Shown piece after piece: positions 1 to 10,064 of a DNA stretch of 23,758 nt (positions are counted from its first letter, which is position 1; each line of letters starts with the position of its first letter). Source of the DNA: Bigelowiella natans CCMP2755 (lineage: Eukaryota; Cercozoa; Chlorarachniophyceae); the NCBI GenBank assembly GCA_000320545.1, contig ADNK01003117.1:10001-33758 (forward strand). Reading direction: 5' to 3'. The notes beneath the pieces were generated by a model that saw only the letters and a program-made list of their open reading frames with translations, made no database searches and was not told the origin of the DNA. The translations under genes were made by a program, and so were the position numbers.

Positions 1-237
1 TGTTTCGTATGTTTGCGCTTACTCCAACAAAGTTTTGGGCCGACAGGTTCCTGAGAGCGCCACCAAGCTCCGAATTGGCTGCGTTGCGAATCCTCGTTCA
101 AATCGTTCAAAAACCTGACGCGCTGGAAATGGTGCCAGCCAGCCGATTTTTAACGAAAAAATATCGGTTTCTCAGGGTTTTGCACGATCACAAAGAAACA
201 GCCTACTGATTGGAAAAACGACAAAGAAGACAAGGCC

Positions 238-573
238 TCAATGAGAATCATCCACAAATAGTTCAGAGACCAAAAAATATCCATTTTGTGGACAGTTTCC
301 GATGTTATCACCTAAGCCTGTGTTTTGATCAAGAGATGGACATGTAATAGTCAAAGGTTTCAGACGAAGTATTCTTGTCGCATATGATTTTCCAAGGACA
401 CTGCACTGATGTCGCGTGTTATTTCTGGGAACACTTCTGATGTCAAGAGATGCCACTTTGCCCATTTCACACCATGGAATATCTTTCCAATTGGACAGTG
501 CGACTGCAAGAATTGCATTGTCGCAGAGTCTAAAAACATTGTGATGGGCCAGTTCAAGGGGATTCACCGGCAC
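238..573 (-). CDS. Uncharacterised reading frame, possibly a 3' exon
   Basis: A minus-strand frame, open from about position 615, ends at a stop at 238. Many codons follow an RNY pattern and the product looks like ordinary protein, with several cysteines and a hydrophobic stretch (ILAVALSNW) near the start. No ATG opens it, so if real it would be an internal or terminal exon of a gene whose other exons I cannot find. The plus strand (409-699) is also open and equally unrecognised. I see no family similarity on either strand and cannot exclude chance. Confidence 0.22.
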   Translation of the reverse strand: MPVNPLELAHHNVFRLCDNAILAVALSNWKDIPWCEMGKVASLDIRSVPRNNTRHQCSVLGKSYATRILRLKPLTITCPSLDQNTGLGDNIGNCPQNGYFLVSELFVDDSH

Positions 574-1800
574 CTCAAAAAGGTTTTTCCCTACATACAG
601 CCCTCACTTCTGTATTTGCGAGGGTGGCGTCGCAAATGGTCAGCCCTTTCTCCAGAAAAGGGGTACTTATCAAGCAATTTTTCTCAGGATAACACGTAAA
701 TTCCAAAAAAAGGAACGGCGGCGCGAGGGGTTGGTCGAGGGATTTCTTCGCTTATTCCCATGTGTCCATCAAATTTAGGCCTGTCATCTGTCAATCAAAC
801 GTAGACCTCACCTCCAAAACCTGCCCTTTTGTACCTGGATCGCCAAGGTCGAGGACAAACGGGCTGGGCTTCCCCGCGTTCCCCTAGGCGACGTTCCACC
901 ACGCAGGAGAGACGGCGTTCTTTGTTTGAGCGCTTGCAAAAGTTCGAAATCGGGTGACTGAACACGCTTGAGACACCAGGAGACAGGTGCGACATTGCGT
1001 GAAACAGCTCCGGTTGCAGCTCTTCTACCCCTTCGATTTTCGAAAACGCAGGGCATTTTTGCTACTCAGGGGGGGGGCGCGCGCTCAAAAGGTCCACGCC
1101 GAATATTCCAGTTGTGGGTTGGTACTCCAGCGGGGCGAGCCAGTCTGTTGGATCCAATACTCGGCTTTTCCGGCAGGGCTTCCGTCCCCCCCACTTGTCC
1201 GTGTAACATGCTATTGCTTGTTCTTTGGGCTGCCTTCGTTTTGTTTGGGCTGACATTGCATTTGTTGTTTTCATTGGATTACAGCGTGGAGGCCTCTAAA
1301 TGACCTTGCCCAACTTGTCAAAATCTGGTCTTCGCAGGCCTCGAAAACTTCTTGCGGCTGGAGGAACTGAAGCCCAGGTTAAATGTTGCATACTTTTAAT
1401 TCTTATAGTGTTTTGGAAGGCGCGGGTGTCCCCAGTTTGCACGCAACCACCATCGAGTTCTGAGTATCCACTGTTCCCCTTTTTTACTTCGCTGAGTCTC
1501 CCTGAGAGATCCTGCTCTCACACACTGCCTCCACTTAAATTGCCAACGGATTATACATGTCAAGCAGTTCTTGGGTTTTTCTTCCTATGGAAGCTGAAGC
1601 ATAGTTTCTAAACATAAAGGTCACGTCTATCCTGGAAAGAGACACCAGATACAAGTTCCTCAAGACAAGGCAGTCACAGTTCAGCAGGTTCATTAAGGCT
1701 TTACGAGAACTCCTCAGCCATTATTCCAAGACGATTAGGGTGTGTAAGAGAGTTTCACAGTACGCATTGCCCATTTATTTCGAAACTCATTCCTCTCCAC
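574..1800. other. Stretch with no supportable gene
   Basis: Short overlapping frames occur on both strands but none has a recognisable motif, signal peptide or phase-compatible splice partner. An eight-G run interrupts the region near 1069. I see no RNA gene or clear repeat. The right part is presumably the 5' flank and leader of the homeobox gene that starts at 1801. Confidence 0.5.
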
Positions 1801-2742
1801 ATGGTTTCCTCTCTTCCAACTTCCCAGACGTTCATGAAGACCCACGAGCACCTTCGAGAAGAAAATACGAATGGCAAGAGCTTCAAGCAAAAGCTGACGT
1901 CCTGCAAGAAAACCTACGAGACCGCCATTGAGCAGCTGCTTGAAAAGGCATATCACGAAGCTAAAGAAGAGGCGATTACCACTCGAATCGCCGCCTTTTC
2001 TTCTCAGGATGGGGGAGAAGCTTCACCTCCACGACTTATGACTTCTTCCAGGAGCACTCGGCAGGCGAATAGCGCCAGCTGCTCCTCCTCCGTATCCTCC
2101 TCCTCGCGCAATGGCTGTGAGCACGGAAAACGCTTGAACTTTAAAAGGGAGCAGGTTTATTATCTCAGCAAGTGGTTTGAGGTAGAATGCGGCGTGATGC
2201 AATGGCCAATTAATGCAATAGTAGTAGCAGTAGTAGTCGTAATAGTAGTAGTACACGCGACACAACAAATATGGCACAGAACATGAGAAGATTTTCCATT
2301 GTGGTCTTCGATATATGCATCAAAAAGCTGAGCAGACTTGTGTCTACCAAAAACGTAGGAGCATGTTGATGATCCGTATCCGTCACCAAATACGAAATTC
2401 GAACTGGCACGGCAGAGCGGGTTGTCTTTCAAGCAAGTCAGCAATTGGTATTATTGATTTCACAGCACACAAATACAGGCGACACGCGGTTTGTGTTTTA
2501 CTCATACTAAAATACACACTTTTAAAAGGTTCATAAACGCTAGATCGAGGAGACTTAGCTCCCAGGACAAAAAGGCAATAATCCAAATTACTATTTACCC
2601 AATGTTGCTAACCTTCGCGATGAGGACAAATGCTGAATATTGCATTCAATATTCTTATGCTAATAATTCCTTACACTTCTTACATATATCAGAAATTGAG
2701 ACGGGCATACTGATTGCGAATTTGTGCGACTTATACCGTTGA
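1801..2742 (+). CDS. TALE-class homeodomain transcription factor
   Basis: Predicted exons are 1801-2181, 2359-2447 and 2529-2742, with introns of 177 and 81 nt. Phases join exactly and give 227 aa. The homeodomain (about residues 107-169) is split three ways. Exon 1 carries helix 1 (RLNFKREQVYYLSKWF). Exon 2 carries the loop with the TALE hallmark PYP (EHVDDPYPSPNTKFELA) and GLSFKQVSN. Exon 3 completes WFINARSRR, with Ile at homeodomain position 50 and Asn at 51. Spacing between helices 1 and 2 fits the three-residue TALE extension. Such proteins bind DNA in the nucleus, often as heterodimers. The N-terminal part has a charged, helix-prone stretch (residues about 22-60) and a serine-rich linker; I do not recognise KNOX or PBC there. 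ATG 1801 is the first in frame, but an acceptor-like site at 1827 leaves an upstream exon possible. The tail after the homeodomain is AT-rich and may not be accurately modelled. Confidence 0.86.
2216..2257 (+). repeat. GTA/GTC trinucleotide microsatellite in homeobox intron 1
   Basis: An imperfect run of AGT/GTA triplets lies inside the 177-nt first intron of the homeobox gene. Open frames across it (poly-Val on plus, poly-Tyr on minus) are products of the repeat and not coding. Confidence 0.75.
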
Positions 2743-3898
2743 TACTTTGATGCTGGGGTTGTCTGTCTCTCCCACACCGTCGCTACCCACTCCCCTTATT
2801 CCACCATGTTTACTGAGCTGTTAAAGTCGTCCATCTTTAATCAAATGATTTCATGATGTAGAGAACATAAGAGCAAAATGCAGATCGCGAGAAAGTAAAA
2901 TATTAACTGTTTCTATTTGCTGGCGGGTGATATCACCTGAAATAGCACCCTAATTGCAATCTTCACGTCCAGACGTCCATTTTTCACCATTTCTATGGCA
3001 CAGTGGCTTAGACTGGTCAATCTAGCAATGTACACGTAATTTTGCCGAGTTACATATTTTTGTAGTCAGAGCATTAGCTGCGTTGTATCGACAGTCCGTA
3101 TGTTCGTAGTTCATGCAGATGTACACAATGTCTCCACTAACTCAAATTAGCCACATGCATGTGTGGATTAGTCGATCTCGTCTGGCATAACACCATCCTA
3201 CATGTGACGCAGTGTTGCTGTCGCCATCATTTAGTACTCACTAAACACAGCATGTCTAGATGTAAGCGCCTGTAGTGCGGCGAGCTAATGCACAGCTCAT
3301 CACACAATCCTGGCAATTGATGACCATCCACATCATGCCAGCAAGCAAGCCAACAACATGAACAAACCGTCATGAGTGCAACAGCTAACTAGCTAGCTAG
3401 ACAGACAGCTAGACAGGCACGCTGCCATGCGAGTGGGCTTGTGCAAACGCCTCGACTCAGCACATTCTGCACGCAGTGCACACCGACACTTTTGCACATG
3501 ACACACGTGTGCAATGTTCAATGCCCCCAGGAGCACAAGACGTGCTAGCGTGGATGTGTGTGAACGTTGAACATTGAACTTCGCAATCAGAGTTCAAAAC
3601 AAACACACAACTACATACTGAAGATTGTACGTGGGACAAAACTGGACAAGCGTGTGCATGCCATGGCTGCCTGAAGACTCACAAATACGCAACATCATCA
3701 ACGAAAGAATGTAGGTAAAGTGAGAAAGAAGTGTTTGCACATGGCAGATGAGGGCCCACATCGCGTTTCCAACTAGGAATGGGATCTGAGTATGTCGCAG
3801 GGGGAAAATATAGAGCATTTCCTAGAATTTCCTAGGATTTCATATTCTTCGATGCCAGAAGCTGATTGCCCAAGTCGGACCGGATCCCTCACAACGAA
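2743..3898. other. Intergenic DNA between homeobox and membrane-protein genes
   Basis: No coding signal is recognisable. The stretch holds CTAG/GCTAG-rich repeats near 3385-3420 (tandem ctagctagctagacagacagc type) and an inverted motif pair: GTTCAATG-type sequence near 3511-3525 and TTGAACATTGAAC near 3568-3580. An ATG at 3852 opens a short out-of-frame upstream ORF before the downstream start. No RNA gene seen. Confidence 0.55.
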
Positions 3899-5248
3899 AT
3901 GGGCCTTGAGAAAGGCCAGAACGTCCCCGCAACCTCGGAGATGAGCACAAGCGACTCGAAGAATATGCCTTACGATGACAGAGGTGCGAGGAACAAGGTG
4001 CTCAAGAAAACCAAAGTGCTGAAAAAAAACATCAAGCACATGGCTCTCGATTCCAAAAAAACCGGGTCGACTAGTACGCTCAAAACGCCGCCAAGCGAGC
4101 TGAATTCTGCTGAGGATAGAAGGAAGAAGGGCACTCTCCTCAAGTTGAAACTCAAACGGGTGGACTCCATGCTCATAGCTAGAGGAGGAACCGTGCAAGA
4201 ATCTACATGCAACCGCTACTGCTCTAGTGTACCAAGCATTGTCATCGCCTGGGAACTCGTTTCTGATGCACTGAAACAGGCAGCTATTCGAGACGAAAGG
4301 AGCAAATCGTGCGCAGATTTTTGGAATCTCATCCTTGTGTACATCGTCACTATCCCTTTCGAATTGTATCGATATTTGTCCGTGCGCTGTGCTATGGCCA
4401 AGCTGACAGTGGTATTCGCCATCGACCTGTGGGACACCCTCACCGACGTCATCCTGCTCAACGAATTCCGAAATGAGGGGAGCGACATCGTAGGTTGGTT
4501 GTCGATAGCACTGGCTTTTGGAATTTGGAACCTTACATTCGAGGCGATCACCCTTTATCGAGGCCACGCGTACGTCACAGACCAGCAATTCGGCCACCTA
4601 TACGGTGCAGGCGTGCGTACGCGAGAAGGGGTTCCAGGCAGGGTAGATCACTTTCTACTTTCTGGACTGTTCTCCCTAGCACGTAACGTCTCAGAGGATG
4701 GCTTGGTAATGATCGCAGGTCTGCTACGAGGTCAGCAAATCTCAGGCATGATAGATCGCATCTCCTACGGGACATCGCTGGTGCTCGTAGCCCACTCCAT
4801 TGTGCAGCAGGTCAGAGGCCTGATCCCTGGGTTTTGCTACATGATTCCGGAGAACTATCGTCACAAGGGGTTCGTTGCTGCATTCCAGATATTCACCGTG
4901 GTCGCTTTGCCCTTGCTGCTGGCTTCGCTGGTGATGATCGTGCTCTGGACTCAGTTCTTGGCGTTGTTCTTCCGGGGCGCGGAGTACGAAAGTTGGGAAC
5001 GCGATCTGCTCCACGCGGCAGGCTCGGCCATTGTTTTCGCATCGCTAGTGTCCTTGTTTGGGCTACAAACGGTGTTTTCTTCAGTGAGGGACTCATCTGG
5101 TGACGTCACTGCGGAAGAGGGACCCTTCGGGGCATCTATCAGCATCGAGGAAGCGGAAAATGCCAAGCACGCAGCAGCCCTTCGACTAAAAGACACCATA
5201 ATTGAAGACATAGAGCGTCGATATTACTGCGCCAATTGCTGCTGTTAG
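3899..5248 (+). CDS. Multi-pass membrane protein, family unknown
   Basis: A single uninterrupted frame of 449 aa. I chose ATG 3899 because it is the first ATG in frame and has a purine at -3 and G at +4. Residues 1-95 are hydrophilic and very lysine-rich (KVLKKTKVLKKN, RRKKGTLLKLKLKR), so the N-terminus is probably cytosolic. About six hydrophobic segments follow, near residues 141-158, 168-187, 198-219, 288-305, 325-358 (long, possibly two) and 371-393. The C-terminal tail is acidic, then helical, and ends in CANCCC, a cysteine cluster that could be S-acylated. No transporter, channel or receptor motif is recognised. It is intronless, unlike most of its neighbours, which may be chance or may mean a retrocopy. 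It is convergent with the GPATCH3-like gene. Coding is supported by length and membrane-protein composition; function is unknown. Confidence 0.75.
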   Translation: MGLEKGQNVPATSEMSTSDSKNMPYDDRGARNKVLKKTKVLKKNIKHMALDSKKTGSTSTLKTPPSELNSAEDRRKKGTLLKLKLKRVDSMLIARGGTVQESTCNRYCSSVPSIVIAWELVSDALKQAAIRDERSKSCADFWNLILVYIVTIPFELYRYLSVRCAMAKLTVVFAIDLWDTLTDVILLNEFRNEGSDIVGWLSIALAFGIWNLTFEAITLYRGHAYVTDQQFGHLYGAGVRTREGVPGRVDHFLLSGLFSLARNVSEDGLVMIAGLLRGQQISGMIDRISYGTSLVLVAHSIVQQVRGLIPGFCYMIPENYRHKGFVAAFQIFTVVALPLLLASLVMIVLWTQFLALFFRGAEYESWERDLLHAAGSAIVFASLVSLFGLQTVFSSVRDSSGDVTAEEGPFGASISIEEAENAKHAAALRLKDTIIEDIERRYYCANCCC

Positions 5249-5969
5249 ACCGATAATCGTGGCCGCACCAGCTAGCAAGTTACGTCACTGCTTATTTTTG
5301 ATGTATTTGGAGGGTGCGCTAGCATAACAGCCCAGGGCTCATGTTTGTGCTTCTAGCATCATCTTCAGCAGCCAGCAGCTATGACACGTACGAAACATGC
5401 CCCCAGAGCAAGAGTATGGCACGCAAAATTACATGCTCATATATGCATACAAATTGTAATGAAAAATGATTACAACTAGACAAACCGAATTCGATTAGCT
5501 GTCAGCTTATCATGCGCATGCAGCGTACGTTTCGTACGAGCACAGAGTGCCTTCTTATCTCATTAATTTGCGATGGTATCTCACATTTTGGCGAATGTCG
5601 GCGACATAAAATTGCCCATACAGCCGGCACTGAAATCTACGCAACGGGTAGCTATTCGCAGAAATCGTAGAGCACAGCCAATTAGCCTTTATGAAATCTA
5701 AAATCTTGTTGCATTCATTCTAGCCATTATTCGACTCGCTTAAATCTTCGATTCACACATTTGATCGGCCCAACACGTGTGGACACACGCCATGATTATC
5801 GATGCTGCTAGCTCGCCTTACTTAGAATCTACTAGCAAGTATGCACAGCAAGGTTGACGCAACCGCATAAACTAACTCATGCCACAAAAGGAAGGCCGAA
5901 TGGCAGCCTTAGAATGACCACTCGTGCGACGTCATCCTAAAGCGAAATATCGATTCCTCTTAAACGTGA
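5249..5969. other. Intergenic DNA between convergent genes
   Basis: It separates the 3' ends of the membrane-protein gene (+) and the GPATCH3-like gene (-). No frame of note. I searched the minus strand for a G-patch continuation of the GPATCH3-like gene (GxGLG pattern) and saw none. CTAGC and CATG-type palindromes are frequent. Confidence 0.6.
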
Positions 5970-8900
5970 CTATTGAAGCTTGAAGCTGCCAATCCGTTGA
6001 TTCTCAGAGGGGAGCAGATCTGGTTCCCGATCGAAGCTCGTCGTTGGCATGTAGTCGTCGTCTAAATGACCATCGACAAACTCTTTCTTCTTCTTCTTCT
6101 TCGGCAGCGTTCTCGTTCTATTCTGATTGCTAAGTTGACTGTCTTTCGCTCTTTTCCCAGTGGATACAATGGCCGCCTTGTACTCTTCTTCCACTTTAGA
6201 CAAACTGATATGCGCGATATAACGACTTAGTTAGATCGGCACCGTGGCTATTCTTGAAAATATGCACATTCGGCTGATACTGGACGCGTGCAGCAGCCAA
6301 CGGTGATCGGAGCACAACAAAAATGCATAGGATTACTGCAAACACTTGCCTCGTCGCTTTCCTCGATTGGAATTTAGTGGAATTGACGAAAGCAAAAAGC
6401 AATTAGCATTCATGAGATTTCTAGTCATCTTCCTATTGCTCACCTCCCCTCCACATCCCAGCCGTCCGTGGTGCGTTCGTCAAAATCCCCCTTATAGCGA
6501 TATTAGAGATAGTAGTAGTAGTAGCAGTAATGGATACCACTCGCAGAATCAGTAGGTTTACAGTGATGTTGGCTTTTTGAATTGAGAAAGGCGATCAATT
6601 TGCACTGGTGACATTGAGGAGAAATAAATGATATTCACGTATATATATTTTGCATCATAGAACTCTAAAGCTACATACCTTCTTGGCGTCCCAGCGCACA
6701 GCATCTGTGTACAGCACCAAGCCCTCTGCGCCATGCTTGTCCCATGGATTATCAACCTTCACAACGACGACGATGGTGAGAAAACAATTGTGGATTCTTT
6801 GCTGTTCTCTTGTTGTCAATGGTAGTAACGAACGACGGTGGAACATAATGGTGGTGGTTGGGGTCATTTAGTTTCATAGAAAGAAGACCGCAGGGCACCG
6901 CAGAAATTATGCCAGATACAACTATACAAAATGAGAGAGCGCGCGTCTGGCAAAGGATGTTGGCGATAACGATTACTCGTTCTTAGATTTCCGCCCCTCC
7001 TTTTCTGTCTGTATAACGGACGGCTTTCATCATACCAGGCGACGAACGACACCACAAACCTACCTTGGATTCGAACAGCCTTTCGTCATTTACCTTGCCA
7101 AGGAGCCGTCTGCGGATCACCAAAATAAGCACCAACACACACAACGCGTGAGCAGTTGACCCCCTCTCTCGACAGCATCGTTGCGGTCGTCATCATCAAC
7201 ACCAACACCAAACCACCTACCCTTGGTCAAGAATGGGGTCGCAGCCGAGGTGCCTGTTCAGGAAGACATGTAAGGCTGATGGTCTGTACCGCAGAAGCAT
7301 CGAAGTTGTCGTCACGACAGCAATAATAACAATTTGCATCATCATCGCCATCATCATCATCATCATCTTCTTCTTCTTCATCGTCTTCCTAATCATCGAT
7401 GATGAGTGCAGAGGCTAACCGATCCCATTCCTCTGGAGTATTCCGCTCGTTCGCGCGTTCCACCCGACGCATTCGCTGTATCTTATCATCGTCGTCCTGA
7501 GAGATCAGACGCACCAATAAAAACCAACGGATCTTCCACCACACTCCCCCACCCTTCCACCGCCCGGTGACATCGTGATTGTATGAGCACAAAGCTTCAC
7601 TATCAGCGACAGCATCACAATGGGGCACTAGTGCTCGTCGTCGTGAGCGTTTATGGCGACGAGATTTGTCATTATGCTACTAGCAACTACAAGTACTAGT
7701 TGTTACTTCTACTACTAGTAGTATTACTACTTTCTACTACTACTACTGCTGCTGCTTGTCGGGTACCAATGGATGTGTCTCGTAAAGCCATAGGAAGTTC
7801 TTGTCGCGATATCTACGATGATGAGCAGTGCCGTATGCAGCTTTGTCTTTTCCGCTTCTACCTTGGGCGTCGCCCCCCCCCCCCTCTGCTACTATCCCGA
7901 GGCGCTTTAGGAGACCGGCTGGAAAGCCTTCCTCCCTCTCAGCGGAAAGCCGTAGTATATGCGACGGCGTGCCGACAAATCCACCTGGGAGGCCGGGGGG
8001 GGGCGACAGCTCACCGGCTCTGATCGCAGCCTACGTGGCAGGATAATGGAGGAACACATGGCAACGACGATCGATGATGAATAATAACGATGGTTGCGGT
8101 AATGATGATGAGGAGAACAGGGAGGGGGGGGTCGGAGAAGGTTAAGGGGAGGAAAACCGAACGTAGTAGGAAAAAGCAACACGTGTATTGGATGACTATA
8201 GTTGTGCAATTTCCATTGTCATCATTGCCATCATCATCATCATCATCACCAGCATTCCCACCTGTTCCCCCCCTTGCTTCATATTTGACTACCTCAATCT
8301 CATCTAGGCCCTCCTCCTCCTCCATCTCCCCCTCCCCAGTAATTTTGCTCGCTTGCAATGTTTTCAGGGCTCTTATCCGACGTTCCTTATTAGATAGATG
8401 GTGCTGCTGCTGCCGAATACGGACGCGACTCGAAAGAAGATGCTGTACTAATGTCGTTGCTGGTGGAATCTTCTCAAGATTGGAAGAGAGAGGTATGCGT
8501 CTCACTCGGCAGCACTGCGAAGACAGCTGTCGAAAACTGCCGTACTTGCTACTGCCGCTTCTGTCGTGGCTGTCTCCTCCACTCGTTACTCGCCATGGCA
8601 AGCCGTTGAATCTTAGAAATGCCTCGACTCCGCTTGATCGAAGAATTACAAGGCAGCAGCGATGGCGGTTTCCATACACGTTGCTAAGTGCCGTCGTCGT
8701 CGTCGCCGCCGCCCTCGGAAGCTTTGCGCTGCTTTGTCGGTGACGGAAGTGGAACATGAGGAAGAATCCGGCCTCTACCCACGAAGAAAAGTACGACCGG
8801 AGATCGCGCGAACGCCTAAGAAAAACAAAATTATGTACCTGTTTGCATTGTGTTGTGATGTGAATCGTATGTATGTGCGAAAGGTAAGAGGGGGTGGGGG

Positions 8901-9649
8901 GGATGGAGGACCATTCTCTTGGTATTGACTCGACCAAGATCACTTCTCCGCCGTCTTTACAGACTTCATCAGAGGGGGTATCAGGAGGCTCCGGACGCAC
9001 AAAGTAGTCCTTTCTGTCGTTTGGAAAAGTTTCACGAGAAGAAATGGGATTCTTGGTGCCTGGAGACGGTGTGGTGGAGGAGGAGGAGGAGGAGGTCATA
9101 ATATTGCTAAGAGGGTCTTCCTTCCTCCTCCTCTTCTTTTTCTTCTTCTTTTTCTTTAGCTTCTGCTTTTCTGTTCTATTTATTCCTAGCTCTTTGCAGT
9201 TGCTGGTCTCGCACGGCTCTGACATCCTATTCCTTCTTTCCTCGCCAATGCGAACAAGAAAAGGTGCTGGAACAACGTCATTGGGTTCCCTTGCCCGATG
9301 TCTAATCTGCGCCTCATCGTTATTCCTACTTTCAACATGCATCTTGGCCTTCTTCCCAGGAAGCTTATAGCCCAACCCTAACTTATCCGGTCTCTGCTCG
9401 CCAAGAACAGGCTCTAATCTACCCTGTTCCGACCTTCCTAGCCCCCTTCCGCTGCTACATGGTAAGACAACAGTGAATGGTGAGGGGGAACGAAGGAGTA
9501 ATAAAATCCCAGATTACTTAATTTACTTGGAAAATTTTGGTGTTGGCGAGGAAATGGTAGGAGACAAACCTGTAACCCATCGATGCCACAATCTTTAGGA
9601 TTTTATCCGAAGGCCTCCATGGTTCTTCAGGTGACGAGGAGGCGGCCAT
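5970..9649 (-). CDS. GPATCH3: GPATCH3-like G-patch protein with N-terminal G-patch
   Basis: Predicted exons in transcript order: 9649-9570, 9454-8912, 8815-8293, 7984-7916 (least certain), 7496-7420, 7253-7221, 7109-7064, 6756-6679, 6490-6444, 6204-5970. All phases join, giving 576 aa. Residues 14-60 form a G-patch (MGYSSGRGLGRSEQG, then LGLGY). A lysine/arginine run follows. Residues about 198-250 match the GPATCH3 N-terminal domain as I recall it (ILVESIP, RDLRSYFSSW, FFLMFHFRHR, later RCCLVIL). The late exons spell out the GPATCH3 core: EEWDRH, ERLFE, WDKHGAEGLVLYTDA, GDFDERTTDGWDV. The C-terminus ends with RIGSF, where human GPATCH3 continues QVGTF into its G-patch. The donor at 8911 (GTCCTC) is weak but is fixed by phase and equal length to the human protein. 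A TAG at 7389 is intronic in this model. The role is probably nuclear RNA-related through the G-patch, but is not established. Confidence 0.84.
7325..7400. repeat. CAT/TTC trinucleotide microsatellite
   Basis: A mixed ATC/CAT and TTC triplet run lies in the intron between the GPATCH3-like exons 7496-7420 and 7253-7221. Open frames across it (poly-Ile/Phe) are products of the repeat. Confidence 0.7.
7695..7758. repeat. ACT/AGT trinucleotide microsatellite
   Basis: Runs of ACT/AGT triplets lie in the large GPATCH3-like intron 7497-7915. The poly-Leu and poly-Thr frames here are not coding. Confidence 0.7.
9122..9162 (-). repeat. Lysine/arginine-coding purine-rich tract
   Basis: A CTT/TTC-rich plus-strand tract encodes a run of about eight lysines then arginines on the minus strand, in exon 2 of the GPATCH3-like gene. 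A second TTC tract near 6082-6102 encodes six lysines in the last exon. Both are microsatellites kept in a basic reading frame and may act as nuclear localisation signals. Confidence 0.7.
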
Positions 9650-10064
9650 AGTTCTCTCCTCGGACGGCTTCGCAGTGAATTGGAAAATTGCAAAGAATAA
9701 TCTAGATCAAATTTTTATGGTAAATTTTACTAATAATAAATATAAAATATTAATATATTTCTCAGAAATTCAATCGAAATACAACTTGCTCCTTCTCCAT
9801 AAAAAGGTTCCGAACAGCCGGAAACTTCCTAAGTAATATGTGCCCTAAGGCGCGTTTCGCGTTCTGATCGATACGAGGATTTCTGTTCTACGACTGTACA
9901 CTTGCTATTGTCGCAGAGTAAAAACTCTGGTATTGACAGCCGCATTAAGAGAGTATATTGTTGTCGCAGTATATAATTGGCGTGTGTTTTTCGTGTTCGT
10001 CGACCTCGTCATCGCCGTACCACACATCCCTCCGGAGAAGAATCGTTCGTGCGAGGAGGTCGAT
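9650..10064. promoter_or_regulatory. Putative bidirectional promoter of GPATCH3-like and EAPP genes
   Basis: About 415 bp separate the minus-strand ATG of the GPATCH3-like gene (9649) from the assigned plus-strand ATG of the EAPP homologue (10065). The middle (about 9718-9770) is strongly A+T rich, with TAATAATAAATATAAAATAT-type sequence. No defined element can be named. If EAPP has an upstream exon, it would lie here and the shared region would be shorter. Confidence 0.5.

Noticed and set aside
968-1611. Plus-strand frames of 103-111 codons
   Set aside because: No motif, signal peptide or splice partner; the composition crosses a G-run and is compatible with chance.
3773-4597. A 274-codon minus-strand open frame opposite the membrane-protein gene
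   Set aside because: It lies antisense within the longer 449-aa frame, has no domain or membrane pattern, and is explained as a shadow of the plus-strand codons.
7389-7628. A minus-strand frame ending ALIIDD and a stop, as the 3' end of the GPATCH3-like gene
   Set aside because: Using the donor at 7419 and continuing to the 7253-7221 exon restores EEWDRH and the rest of the family core with exact phase, so the stop is intronic.
8090-8743. A 217-codon plus-strand frame rich in Ser, Pro and Arg
   Set aside because: It is antisense to the GPATCH3-like exon 8815-8293, whose product matches conserved GPATCH3 motifs. The low-complexity content comes from trinucleotide repeats.
9933-10064. Extension of the EAPP frame upstream of ATG 10065
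   Set aside because: The frame is open but has no ATG, and its hydrophobic sequence is unlike an EAPP N-terminus. A separate upstream exon remains possible.
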